From assembly GCA_964528155.1 (NCBI GenBank), contig CAZGRL010000033.1:1-36072 (forward strand): a stretch of 36,072 bases of DNA, given 5' to 3'. Made by a program: the position numbers and the translations under genes. Under the pieces are notes generated by a model, which ran no database searches, was not told the origin of the DNA, and saw only the letters and a program-made list of their open reading frames with translations. Below are positions 22,780-31,586 of the stretch, one piece after another; position 1 is the first letter of the stretch; each line of letters starts with the position of its first letter. Source of the DNA: G001797105 sp964528155 (GTDB taxonomy: Bacteria > Chloroflexota > Anaerolineae > Anaerolineales > E44-bin32).

Positions 22780-23805
22780 ATGGCAGGCAAGTGGGGACCG
22801 ACCATTCGAGATGTGGCTGCCTTGGCTGGGGTTTCCCACCAGACGGTCTCGCGCGTGATAAACGGGAACGAGCGCGTCAGTCCAGAGACCCGCCAGAAAG
22901 TCGAAGATGCCATCGCCCACCTCGGCTACCAGCCGAATGCCCTTGCCAGAGGGATGGCCTTGGGCCGGCCGCACACCTTCGCCTGCCTCTCCCCCAACCT
23001 GACCGATTACACCTTTGCCAGCATTATGGAGGGCGCTACCACCGAGGCGCAGCGTCTCGGTTACTACGTGATTTCCGCCTCTGCCCCGGACGACGAATCC
23101 TTTGCCCAGTGGATGGACCAACTGATCGCCTCCCGCCGCGCCGAGGGGATTATCGTCCTCAACCCGTACGCCGACGGACGACGTTCGCTCATCCCGCCCG
23201 AAGTGCCGGCGGTGTTCGTGGGGGCCCGGCCGCGGGCCGAAGCCATCGGATCAATCGGCCTGGACGACGAGGCGGCGGGCCACACCGCGACCCAACACCT
23301 GATTGACCTCGGCCACCGGGCGATCGCCCATCTGACTGGGCCGCTGGCTGAGGATTGTGCGCAGGACCGCCGCGCCGGCTATCTGCGTGGCTTGCAGGAA
23401 GCGGGGATTGCTCGTCCGGACGCCCTCATCCGCAACGGCGATTGGTCGGCGACGGCCGGGTTTGATGCCGTGCGGGAATGGTCGAAGCAGGGGGTCGACT
23501 ACACCGCCATCTTCGCCCAGAACGACTTGATGGCCATCGGCGCTATCCGCGCCCTGCGAGAAGCACACCGGAAGGTGCCGCAGGAAGTCTCCGTCGTTGG
23601 CTTTGATGATATCCCCTTGGCGTCCTACTTCGATCCCGCTCTGACCACCATGCGCCAGAACACCTTCGCCATCGGTCAGGAAGCCGCTCGCAAGCTCGTC
23701 CAGGCGGTGGAACACCCCGGTTCGGAAGTGGAGCACCTCCGCCTTGCGGCGGAGCTGGTCGTTCGCCAAACCACCATGCGCCTGGCTGACAAAGAAGGGG
23801 GGTGA
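22780..23805 (+). CDS. LacI-family transcriptional regulator
   Basis: 341 residues, full length. The N-terminal helix-turn-helix and hinge read TIRDVAALAGVSHQTVSRVI, NGNERVSPETRQKV and LGYQPNALARGMA (7-60), including the hinge-helix residues. The remainder is a periplasmic-binding-protein-type sugar-sensing domain (FASIMEGATTEAQRLGYYVI, GIIVLNPYAD, AGHTATQHLIDLGHRAIAHL, TAIFAQNDLMAIGAIRALRE, SVVGFDDIPLASYFDPALTT). It precedes and is co-directional with a carbohydrate ABC importer, so it most likely represses that operon and itself through the double palindrome upstream, with release on binding a sugar or derivative. The ligand cannot be read from sequence. The ribosome site (GAGAGAAC) is weak. 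Confidence 0.95.
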   Translation: MAGKWGPTIRDVAALAGVSHQTVSRVINGNERVSPETRQKVEDAIAHLGYQPNALARGMALGRPHTFACLSPNLTDYTFASIMEGATTEAQRLGYYVISASAPDDESFAQWMDQLIASRRAEGIIVLNPYADGRRSLIPPEVPAVFVGARPRAEAIGSIGLDDEAAGHTATQHLIDLGHRAIAHLTGPLAEDCAQDRRAGYLRGLQEAGIARPDALIRNGDWSATAGFDAVREWSKQGVDYTAIFAQNDLMAIGAIRALREAHRKVPQEVSVVGFDDIPLASYFDPALTTMRQNTFAIGQEAARKLVQAVEHPGSEVEHLRLAAELVVRQTTMRLADKEGG

Positions 23806-23903
23806 GACCACCTCCAATGATGTCTAATTCCGCCGTCCTACCGAGCTCATTCTGGACAGCTGCTGCATGCGCTGCAATCCTGTCACATGAGGAGGAAAAG
23901 AGA

Positions 23904-25268
23904 ATGAACCGCAAGCCACTGTGGGTTTTCTGCAGCCTGCTGCTCGTGGCGAGCATGGCCCTGGCCTCCTGCGGAGGCGCTGCCACGCCGACCCAAGCAC
24001 CTGCGGAGACACAGCCCGCCGCTCCCCCACAGGCCCAGCCAACAGCCCAGCCGCAAGCCCCGGCCGAGATGGTCACCATCCGTTGGCGCACCCGGCCTGA
24101 TAATCAGGCCGAGCAGGATGTGTATCAGAAGATCAGCGATGACCTGAGCGCCAAGCTGGCCTCGCAGGGAATCAAGCTGCAGTACGACCCGGCCCCGGTA
24201 ACCGGGTACGAGGACAAGCTGAAGGCCGAGTTCTCCGCCGGCACGGCTCCGGACATTGTCTGGATCCCCGGCGCCAGCACCGCGGACTACGCCAGCTTGG
24301 GCGTGGTGATGGACCTGATGCCGATGGCCACGGCCGACTCATCCTTCAAGCTCACCGATTACTACGATGCGCCAATGAAGGAACTGGAGAACGGCGGCCA
24401 CCTGTGGGGTCTGCCGCGGGACATCTCCACCCTGGTCATCTACTACAATAAGGACCTGTTCAAGAAGTACAACGTGGATGACCCGGCCGATCTTGCCGCC
24501 AAGGGTCAGTGGGACTGGGACAACTTCCTGCGTGTGGCCGAGGCCATCACCCACACCGACCAGAAGATCTACGGCTTCAGCATGAGCAACTGGTGGGGCC
24601 TGTGGGGCTGGTTCGTCTACTCCGGCGGCGGCAGCCTGTTCAACGCCGACCGGACGGCCTGCGCCCTGACGGACCCCGGCTCGATCACGGGTCTGCAGTT
24701 CATGGCGGATCTATTCCTGAAGGACATGGTCGCCCCGCCTCCGGGAGTTGAAGGCGGCGTCGGCGAGACGGAGTACCATGCCGGTTCCATCGGCATGTTC
24801 CCCAACGGCCGCTGGATGACCCCCAGCGCTCGCGAGAATGACAAGTTTGACTGGGGGGTTGTGGAGATGCCGGAAGGACCGGGCGGCAAGAAGACCTGGC
24901 TGTTCTGGGGGCCGTACGTGATCAATGCCAAGACCATATACCCGGATCAGGCGTGGACGGTGATCAAGGCCCTCACAAGCCCCGAGGTCCAGGCTCAGGT
25001 CGCCGCGCTAGGCACCAACATCCCCTCCAACAGGGCCCAGACGGCTGTGGACGCTTTCCTGAACTCCAAGCCGCCGGACGACAACCAGCCCTTCGTGGCC
25101 GGGGCATCCTATGCCATGGCCGAGATCCCGCTGTTCACCGGCAACTGGGGTGACATTGTCAACGGGCAATACCAGCCGAACATCGACATGATCTTCGCTG
25201 GAATGGCAACGGTGGAGGAGGCAGCCAAGGCGGCCTGCGACGGCGCCAACCCACTGTTCACGAAGTAA
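23904..25268 (+). CDS. Carbohydrate ABC transporter substrate-binding lipoprotein (family 1)
   Basis: 454 residues. ATG 23904 follows GAGGAGGAAAAGAGA; a signal peptide with lipobox LASC begins there, although the frame is open upstream. A linker rich in Ala/Pro/Gln (about 28-60) precedes the binding domain: VTIRWRTRPDNQAEQDVYQK, FSAGTAPDIVWIPGASTADY, LWGLPRDISTLVIYYNKDLF and FSMSNWWGLWGWFVYSGGGS, the pattern of MalE/UgpB-like sugar binders with many aromatic residues for stacking on sugar rings. It delivers substrate to the two permeases that follow. The matching ATPase is not in the window, as is common where one MsmX-like ATPase serves several importers. Substrate unknown. Confidence 0.93.
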   Translation: MNRKPLWVFCSLLLVASMALASCGGAATPTQAPAETQPAAPPQAQPTAQPQAPAEMVTIRWRTRPDNQAEQDVYQKISDDLSAKLASQGIKLQYDPAPVTGYEDKLKAEFSAGTAPDIVWIPGASTADYASLGVVMDLMPMATADSSFKLTDYYDAPMKELENGGHLWGLPRDISTLVIYYNKDLFKKYNVDDPADLAAKGQWDWDNFLRVAEAITHTDQKIYGFSMSNWWGLWGWFVYSGGGSLFNADRTACALTDPGSITGLQFMADLFLKDMVAPPPGVEGGVGETEYHAGSIGMFPNGRWMTPSARENDKFDWGVVEMPEGPGGKKTWLFWGPYVINAKTIYPDQAWTVIKALTSPEVQAQVAALGTNIPSNRAQTAVDAFLNSKPPDDNQPFVAGASYAMAEIPLFTGNWGDIVNGQYQPNIDMIFAGMATVEEAAKAACDGANPLFTK

Positions 25269-25293
25269 GCATCACGCATCGTTCTGCCTCGAT

Positions 25294-25319
25294 CCCATTC
25301 CCGCCCGGGCGGGAATGGG
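25294..25319 (+). promoter_or_regulatory. 26-bp perfect palindrome between binding protein and permease genes
   Basis: Arms CCCATTCCCGCCC and GGGCGGGAATGGG meet without a spacer, giving a very stable hairpin 25 bases after the binding-protein stop and 29 before the permease start. In sugar importer operons such hairpins usually protect or partly terminate the mRNA, so more binding protein than permease is made. No T run follows, so full termination is unlikely. Confidence 0.65.
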
Positions 25320-25348
25320 GTCCTCGGCATGCCCCGTGAGGAGAGGCC

Positions 25349-26362
25349 ATGTCCAAGAACCGGATGCGCGAAGCTATCGAGGGCTACCTGTTCCTCCTCC
25401 CCAATCTGCTGGGCTTCCTGATCTTCATGGCGATCCCCCTGGGCCTCTCTCTGTACTACTCTTTCACAGACTACAATCTCTTCACTCCCCCCGCGTTCAT
25501 CGGCCTGTCAAACTATATTAAGGCGCTTGGCTTCTCCTTCGATCCAGAGGCGTATCGGGCAGTCCTGGGCCAGGGCGGGACGTGGATCGCCGCAGTCAGT
25601 GCGTGGCTGAAGCCAACCGATCCCACCTTCTGGGTGGCCCTCAAGAACACGCTGGTCTACGCCCTGGGAGTCCTGGCGCTCTCGGTGACTCCCGCCTTCC
25701 TCCTGGCCTGGCTACTCAATTCGCGGCTGCAGGGGATGACCTTCTATCGAGCGCTCATCTACATTCCCGTCGTGGCATCGATCGTCGGCAGCTCCTTGGT
25801 CTGGTTCTGGATCTTCCAACGCGAGTCGGGGGTCTTGAACACCATCATCTCCGCCGTCGTCTCCGTGGCCGACCGCCTGGTCTTCCTGCCCCTCGGCCAC
25901 CCGCTCAGCGACCCCTTGATCGGCTGGTTGGTCACCCCGCAGTACGCGCTGTTCTCGCTTATCCTGATGACCTCCTGGGCGACGGTCGGCTATGACATGG
26001 TGATCTTCCTGGCGGCGCTGCAGGGGATTCCTTCCCACCTGTACGAGGCGGCTATCGTAGATGGGGCCGGCCGCGGCAGTATCCTGTCCCGCATCGTCAT
26101 CCCGCTGATGACCCCAACCATCTTCTTCATCCTAGTGACCAATACCATTGCTTCGCTGCAGATCTTCTCCGAACCCTACATCATGACCCAGGGGGGTCCG
26201 GCCAACTCAACCCTGACGATCGTCTATTACCTGTACCAGAAGGGGTTCCAGCGGTTCCAGATGGGCTATGGCTCAAGTTTGGCCTGGATCGTGTTCGCAA
26301 TGATCTTCGCGGTCACGCTGATCCAGTTCCGCCTGTCCGGCCGCTGGGTCTACGAGGAGTAA
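25349..26362 (+). CDS. Sugar ABC transporter permease (MalF type)
   Basis: 337 residues with about six to seven hydrophobic helices. The N-terminal helix (YLFLLPNLLGFLIFMAIPLG) is followed by the family pattern LSLYYSFTDYNLF and FIGLSNYI. The coupling EAA loop reads YEAAIVDGAGRGSILSRIVI, which contacts the ATPase. EPYIMTQGGPANSTLTIVYY near the C-terminus is typical of MalF/UgpA-like proteins. ATG follows GAGGAGAGGCC. Between helices 1 and 2 there is a longer outside loop than usual (about residues 52-90). It pairs with the next gene to form the membrane channel. Confidence 0.94.
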   Translation: MSKNRMREAIEGYLFLLPNLLGFLIFMAIPLGLSLYYSFTDYNLFTPPAFIGLSNYIKALGFSFDPEAYRAVLGQGGTWIAAVSAWLKPTDPTFWVALKNTLVYALGVLALSVTPAFLLAWLLNSRLQGMTFYRALIYIPVVASIVGSSLVWFWIFQRESGVLNTIISAVVSVADRLVFLPLGHPLSDPLIGWLVTPQYALFSLILMTSWATVGYDMVIFLAALQGIPSHLYEAAIVDGAGRGSILSRIVIPLMTPTIFFILVTNTIASLQIFSEPYIMTQGGPANSTLTIVYYLYQKGFQRFQMGYGSSLAWIVFAMIFAVTLIQFRLSGRWVYEE

Positions 26363-26366
26363 CCCC

Positions 26367-27206
26367 ATGTTTACACGCCTCCAGCGCGGCAATGTGTCGG
26401 GCAAGCTCCTGTTCTACGCTCTGCTGACCCTGGTAGGCACGGCCTTCATCTATCCCTTCGTCTTCATGGTCGCCACCTCCCTGAAGGACAGCCCGGAGGT
26501 CTTCCAGAACATCCTGGCGCTGTTCGGCGCTCGGCTGCGCTTCGACAACTACGCCACCGTCCTGGGAACGGTCAAGATGGGGCGCTACATGGTCAACACG
26601 ACCATCGTCGCCTTGGGCGTGGTGGCAGGCCAGATCGTCACCTCGCTGCTGGGCGGGTATGCCTTTGCCCGCATCCGCTTTCCGGGGCGAGACATCCTGT
26701 TCACCCTATACCTGGGCACCATCATGATCCCGTTCACGGTGATCATGATCCCGATGTACAAGTTGATGCTGACCTTCGGCTGGGTCAACAAGCTTCAGGC
26801 CCTGGTCATCCCCTGGATCTTCACCGCCTCGGGCACCTTTCTGATGCGCCAGTTCATGAAGAGCATTCCCCGGGAACTGGAGGAAGCGGCCTACCTGGAT
26901 GGGGCCAATCGTCTGACGATCCTCTGGAGTGTCATTGTGCCCCTGTCAGGGCCAGCCATTGCCACACAGTTCACGATCTCCTTCCTCTATGCCTGGAATT
27001 CCTTCATCTGGCCTCTGGTGGCGATCAGCTCCAAGGCGAACTACGTTGTGACGCAGGGACTGGCGGACATCCAGGGCGGCTACCATGCTTCTCCCCCCCT
27101 GGTGATGGCAGGAGCAACCCTGGTGATTATCCCGACCGTGCTGGTGTTCCTGGCGGCGCAGCGATACTTTGTCGAAGGAATCGCCACCACCGGAATCAAG
27201 AGCTAG
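26367..27206 (+). CDS. Sugar ABC transporter permease (MalG type)
   Basis: 279 residues, beginning 4 bases after the stop of the first permease, with GAGGAG inside the end of that gene as ribosome site. Six helices are visible. Family features are FIYPFVFMVATSLKDSPEVF at the N-terminus, the EAA loop LEEAAYLDGANRLTILWSVI with VPLSGP, and YAWNSFIWPLVAI. It ends FVEGIATTGIKS, as most MalG-like proteins do (GLTxGAVKG type). It forms the heterodimeric channel with the preceding permease. Confidence 0.95.
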   Translation: MFTRLQRGNVSGKLLFYALLTLVGTAFIYPFVFMVATSLKDSPEVFQNILALFGARLRFDNYATVLGTVKMGRYMVNTTIVALGVVAGQIVTSLLGGYAFARIRFPGRDILFTLYLGTIMIPFTVIMIPMYKLMLTFGWVNKLQALVIPWIFTASGTFLMRQFMKSIPRELEEAAYLDGANRLTILWSVIVPLSGPAIATQFTISFLYAWNSFIWPLVAISSKANYVVTQGLADIQGGYHASPPLVMAGATLVIIPTVLVFLAAQRYFVEGIATTGIKS

Positions 27207-27439
27207 CAGTACACTCAGGAAACCTGCGACTGAGCCAGGGTCGTTCGGAGCCCTCCCCGAACCGGATACTCCCCCGTCCTTCACGTCGCGCTTCCCGCAG
27301 CCGGATGACAGCCAACCTGAAGAGACTGTCGGTCTGAAACCTGCTTCGTGAGCGCGCATGATCGTTGGCCTGGCGGAGGATGACGAAGGCGATGCCCCCG
27401 GCCAGGCGGACAGGACATCCGAATGAAGGAAGATGCCTA

Positions 27440-28972
27440 GTGAGAATGGACAAAGGTCGCTTCACGGTCTATGGCAACGCGATCAGCCAGACCCACTCCC
27501 GCCAGATCGTCCGCCGGCAGGCGTGGCTCAAGAGGAAGTTCGGCTACGACCCGGCCGAGGTCTATACCCTGAGTGCATTGGACAACCCCTACTTGGGAGT
27601 TCAGCTCGGATTGAAGGACATTCTGCGTACAGACCAGGGCCAGCCAATTGACCGTGACAAGGCAGTTGTCTGCAGCACCATCCGCATGGGATACGGTCAC
27701 TACCGCATCGCCATGGCGGGGGCCTCATGCGCCCGGGCGATGGGTTACACCCCGTACTGGCTGGACCTCCTGGCGATCCCCGGCGTGACCGCTGAGGTGA
27801 TCCAATACTCCAATCGGAACTACAGCTTCTTCTCGCGGCTCTCCCAAAGGAGCCGGGTCTTCGAGAAGTACATCTGGGAGCCGATCACCACTGGTGAACC
27901 CGCCCTCCCCCTGCTCTCGCAAGCCCTCAATGCCTGCATTGTCAGCTGGCCCTGGCGGTTCCTGAAGACCAACGTCAAAGATTACACGATGAGCGAGCTG
28001 TTCCAGAACCTGCATCGGGCTTTGCCGTCCGACATCCCTGTGTTGACCTCGCACATGTGGAATTGCATGGGCGCCGTAGCCGGCGGAATGACCAGGGTCG
28101 TTGACATGATGTTCGACAACTGGCCGATGGCGTTCCAGGTCACCGAGGGTGCCCGACACGGAGTCCAGTCGCCATCGGGCTACTACGGGTTTCGTGTGAT
28201 GCACGGCTTCGATGAGCACAACCGGCTCCTGAGGCCCATGCCGCCGGATGCCTTGTTCTATGTGGGCCATCATGTCGATCACGAGCTCGTCGAGAACATC
28301 GAAGACGATTGCGCCGCTCGCCTGCGACGCATGCGGAACCGCGAACCACGCCGGCTGCTGGTGACGATGGGCGGGGCCGGTGCCCAACGGGATTTGTTCA
28401 AGGCCATCATCAACCACTGCCTTCCCCTGATTCAGGCCGGGAAGGTGGCGCTGTTCGTCAACCTGGGGGACCACAAGAACAACTGGGATTGGATCCGCGC
28501 CGAACTTGGCGAACTCAAGGACATGGTGCAGGTCCATCTCACTTGGACCGAGACGCAGGTCTTCGCGGATGGGATCCGGATACAACCGGCCGAAGGGCTG
28601 CACGTGTTCCTGTTCGACAATACCTTCCACGCCGTCTATGCAACCAACTACCTCATGCGCGTGGTGGACGTGATGATCACCAAGCCCAGCGAGCTGGCTT
28701 TCTACCCCATACCCAAGATCTTCAACCCGCGTGTTGGCGGGCACGAGAAGTGGGGCTCTATTCGCAGCGCCGAACTCGGCGAGGGTACGGTTGAGGCGCG
28801 CTCCATTCCTGAGACCCTGCAGGCGATCGACTTGTTGACGGGCGCTGACGACATTCTGGAGCTGTTCTGCGATCGCATCGTGAAGAACAAGGGCATCGGG
28901 ATCTATGACGGTGCCTACCGCTGTGTCGAACTCGCCACCGGGAAGCCTTTCGTCCGAAAGAAGACGGCATGA
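27440..28972 (+). CDS. GT-B-fold protein resembling MGDG synthase/MurG, function unknown (DUF6938-like)
   Basis: About 510 residues. GTG 27440 was chosen because GAAGGAAGA lies 6-7 bases upstream; ATG 27446 is possible. The N-terminal domain has VVCSTIRMGYGHYRIAMAGA, comparable to the GxGH-R-AA loop of diacylglycerol glycosyltransferases (GT28), then YTPYWLDLLAIPG. The C-terminal domain has RRLLVTMGGAGAQRDLFKAI and MITKPSELAFYPIPKIFNPR, comparable to the nucleotide-sugar-binding half of MurG-like enzymes (TMGG, then TKP-E). I recall similar proteins annotated as DUF6938, from memory only. It follows the sugar importer on the same strand after 233 bases, suggesting it works on the imported compound or a lipid-linked glycan. 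No signal peptide; cytoplasmic. Donor and acceptor are unknown. Confidence 0.75.
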   Translation: MRMDKGRFTVYGNAISQTHSRQIVRRQAWLKRKFGYDPAEVYTLSALDNPYLGVQLGLKDILRTDQGQPIDRDKAVVCSTIRMGYGHYRIAMAGASCARAMGYTPYWLDLLAIPGVTAEVIQYSNRNYSFFSRLSQRSRVFEKYIWEPITTGEPALPLLSQALNACIVSWPWRFLKTNVKDYTMSELFQNLHRALPSDIPVLTSHMWNCMGAVAGGMTRVVDMMFDNWPMAFQVTEGARHGVQSPSGYYGFRVMHGFDEHNRLLRPMPPDALFYVGHHVDHELVENIEDDCAARLRRMRNREPRRLLVTMGGAGAQRDLFKAIINHCLPLIQAGKVALFVNLGDHKNNWDWIRAELGELKDMVQVHLTWTETQVFADGIRIQPAEGLHVFLFDNTFHAVYATNYLMRVVDVMITKPSELAFYPIPKIFNPRVGGHEKWGSIRSAELGEGTVEARSIPETLQAIDLLTGADDILELFCDRIVKNKGIGIYDGAYRCVELATGKPFVRKKTA

Positions 28973-28984
28973 GGGGTCTGCGAG

Positions 28985-29238
28985 CCCTTGCATGAGAAGT
29001 TCGCACCCTTCGGATGGATGAGCAGAGAGACGCTGGCGACCTCCGGGCTGCCGCCCATGGATTCAGCCCTTTCGCGCATGGAGTGCAGCCCCATTCCACT
29101 CTTCACGTCGTCTGGATCGAAGCCTCTGCCGCCATCTTTGATAAGCAGGTTCACAACCTGCCCATCAGATCCAAGCGTGAGCGACACGCACGTCCCGGCG
29201 CTGTGCCGGCCGGCATTTTCGCATCGACCGACTGGGTT
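28985..29238 (-). pseudogene. Remnant of a second NarL-type histidine kinase ATPase domain
   Basis: The minus-strand frame reads ENAGRHSAGTCVSLTLGSDG, IKDGGRGFDPDDVKSGMGLH and SMRERAESMGGSPEVA, then jumps to SVSLLIHPKGA. These are the N, G1 and G2 boxes of a HATPase domain. About eight residues of the glycine-rich PGxGT stretch are missing, and the frame is closed by a TGA at 29239-29241, so the rest of the kinase is gone. It ends close to the stop of the opposite-strand GT-B-like gene. It resembles, but is not identical to, the kinase fragment at 20658-21065. Confidence 0.75.
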
Positions 29239-29469
29239 TCACTTGGTGTGCCTGTCAAGATACGCGACCACCCACTGTGATGCCAGCTATTCATACGGAC
29301 TTCCCGCCTGCAGCCAATCTAAGAGTTGTTTCAGCCCCAATCGGGAGACGTATCCGGGATGTGCGGTTCCAGAGCATCCTGTATGCATCCAGGGGCTGGG
29401 AGGAGCACATCTGAGTCCGGCTCGCAACGTAGCAGCATCGTCGAGCATTGATCCGGCGTCACCCTGACG

Positions 29470-29497
29470 AAAAAAGCGCCCTCTCGGGCGCTTTCAT
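29470..29497. terminator. Bidirectional intrinsic terminator
   Basis: GCGCCC-TCTC-GGGCGC (29476-29491) has a run of A on its left (six A, giving a T run on the minus strand) and TTTCATTATT on its right. It should end the minus-strand ABC exporter operon, whose last stop is at 29694, and plus-strand transcripts of the sugar operon. Confidence 0.8.
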
Positions 29498-29693
29498 TAT
29501 TACCAGGTAGCGGGGCAGGGATTCCCCTGGTCTGCTTGCGCGCCACCCGGGCCTGGTCCCGGACCCCCGCCCTCGGCATATCCGATTCGCAGGAATGGGC
29601 CGCTCCGTCGTTGCCCAATGATCAAGAGGCATGTCCTATCATGCCTGGCTTCGCATTGAAAGTCAGGCTTGTCTTCCCTACCGTGCAAGCCCT

Positions 29694-31586
29694 TTACGCC
29701 ATCACCTCTGCCCGCTCAAACTGACTGTTGTAAAGCTCCGCGTAGAATCCGTTACGTTCCAATAGGTCCTCATGTCTGCCTTGCTCGACGATATCGCCTT
29801 CGTTCATGACCAAGATCCAATCAGCGTCGCGGATCGTGGACAGCCGGTGGGCGATAACGAAACTGGTGCGGTCTTTCATCAGGTCATCCATGGCCTGCTG
29901 AATCAAGACTTCGGTGCGGGTATCAACCGAGCTTGTGGCCTCGTCCAGGATCAACATCCGCGGATTCGTCACAAAGGCGCGGGCGATGGTCAGGAGCTGC
30001 TTCTGACCTTGCGAGATGTTGGTCGCTTCTTCGTTCAGCACCAGGCCGTACCCCTCCGGCAGCGTGCGGACAAAGTGGTCTACCCGCGCCGCTTTGGCCG
30101 CCGTGATCACTTCATCATCGGTGGCGCTTGGGCAGCCATAACGGATGTTTTCCATGATGGTGTCGTTATAGAGCCAGGTATCCTGCAGCACCATGCCGAA
30201 CATGCAGCGCAAATCCTCCCGCTTGAATTCCCTGATATCATGCCCATCGACGAAAATCGCCCCACCGCTGACATCATAAAAGCGCATGAGCAGCTTGACC
30301 ATGGTCGTCTTCCCGGCCCCCGTTGGGCCGACAAGCGCGATCCTCTGCCCCGGGGGAATTTCAGCGGAGAAGTCCTTGATTGTGATCTTGTCTGGCGTGT
30401 AGCCGAATTGCACATGGTCGAAGACCACCTGGCCCTCAACCTTTTCCGGCAAGACCGGATGCTCGACGTCGGGGCTTTCCTCCTCCTCGGCCAGGAATTC
30501 AAAGATGCGCTCAGCTGCGGCTGCGGTTTGCTGCAGGATGTTTGAAATGTTGGCAATCTGGGTGATCGGCTGCGTGAAGGAACGGACATATTGCAGGAAG
30601 GCCTGGATATCGCCGACCGTAATGACATTTCGCACAGCCAGATATCCACCCATGATGGCGATCGCCACGTAGCCAATATTGCCGATGAAATTCATCACCG
30701 GAAACATCAATCCCGATAGAAACTGCGATTTCCATGCCGAGGAGTAAAGGGTGTTATTCAAGCCATCGAACCGCTCAACGCTCCTGGCTTCCCCATTGAA
30801 AGCCTTCATCACCAGATGCCCGCCAAACATTTCCTCGACATGACCGTTGACGTGGCCCAGATAGTCTTGCTGCTGCGTAAAGTATTGTTGCGATTTGCCA
30901 ACCACCACCGTGATAACCACCGTCGAGAGCGGGATCATAAGCAAGGCAATCAATGTCATCTGCCAGTTGATCGTTAGCATCATGATCAACACGCCGACTA
31001 CCGTGACCGTGGAGGTGATGATTTGAGACAGGCTCTGATTGAGAGTCTGGTTGATCGTGTCCACGTCGTTGGTAATATGCGCCAGAACCTCTCCCTGGCT
31101 TATTCGATCGAAATAGCTGAATGGCAGTTTGTTGATTTTGTTCGAAATATCCTGGCGGAATCGATAGGCAATATCGACCGATATTCCCGCCATGATCCAG
31201 CCCTGGACAAAACTGAACAGCGAAGAAGCAAGATACAGAGCCAGGGTGACCAGGATGATCTTGCCGATGAACCCAAAATCAATCCCCGTTCCACTCCCCG
31301 TAATCTGGCCCAGTACTCCTTCAAACAGCTTGGTCGTCGCCTGGCCGAGGATGGTGGGACCCAGAATGGTGAAAATGGTGGAGGCCACAGCGAAGATCAT
31401 CATGAGCAACATAGGGGGCCGGTATGAACCCAGATATTGGATCAGCTTGATCATCGTCCCCTTGAAATCGCGCGCCTTCTCACCTTTCATCATTGCCATG
31501 GGACCGCCGCGCCCCATCATGCCGCGACCTCGCATCGGGCTGAGAGTTGGTCTGGATCTTGATGAAGTTCCGCGATCCATGCTCAT
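29694..31586 (-). CDS. ABC exporter subunit with canonical Walker B glutamate (heterodimer half B)
   Basis: 630 residues. The N-terminal tail is rich in Arg/Gly/Met (PMRGRGMMGRGG) before the membrane domain (about 45-340, six helices; FSYFDRISQGEVLAHITNDV). The ATPase has Walker A GPTGAGKTT (about 415-423), Q-loop GMVLQDTWLY, signature ISQGQKQLL (deviating from LSGGQ), Walker B MLILDEATSS with the catalytic Glu, and H-loop FVIAHRLSTI. The ATG overlaps the stop of the preceding ABC gene by four bases (ATGA), so the two are coupled and form a heterodimer. A canonical Glu here and Asp in the partner match the asymmetric TM287/288 class. Probable role: export of drugs, peptides or lipids. Confidence 0.95.
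   Translation of the reverse strand: MSMDRGTSSRSRPTLSPMRGRGMMGRGGPMAMMKGEKARDFKGTMIKLIQYLGSYRPPMLLMMIFAVASTIFTILGPTILGQATTKLFEGVLGQITGSGTGIDFGFIGKIILVTLALYLASSLFSFVQGWIMAGISVDIAYRFRQDISNKINKLPFSYFDRISQGEVLAHITNDVDTINQTLNQSLSQIITSTVTVVGVLIMMLTINWQMTLIALLMIPLSTVVITVVVGKSQQYFTQQQDYLGHVNGHVEEMFGGHLVMKAFNGEARSVERFDGLNNTLYSSAWKSQFLSGLMFPVMNFIGNIGYVAIAIMGGYLAVRNVITVGDIQAFLQYVRSFTQPITQIANISNILQQTAAAAERIFEFLAEEEESPDVEHPVLPEKVEGQVVFDHVQFGYTPDKITIKDFSAEIPPGQRIALVGPTGAGKTTMVKLLMRFYDVSGGAIFVDGHDIREFKREDLRCMFGMVLQDTWLYNDTIMENIRYGCPSATDDEVITAAKAARVDHFVRTLPEGYGLVLNEEATNISQGQKQLLTIARAFVTNPRMLILDEATSSVDTRTEVLIQQAMDDLMKDRTSFVIAHRLSTIRDADWILVMNEGDIVEQGRHEDLLERNGFYAELYNSQFERAEVMA

Noticed and set aside
27725..28993. 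422-codon minus-strand frame opposite the GT-B-like gene
   Set aside because: The plus strand has the conserved glycosyltransferase-like motifs; this frame is a codon-bias shadow.
29500..29688. 62-codon minus-strand frame right after the last ABC gene and before the terminator
   Set aside because: It starts with TTG six bases after the stop without a proper ribosome site and has a Gly/Pro-rich, family-less sequence. It could be transcribed with the operon, but translation is unlikely.
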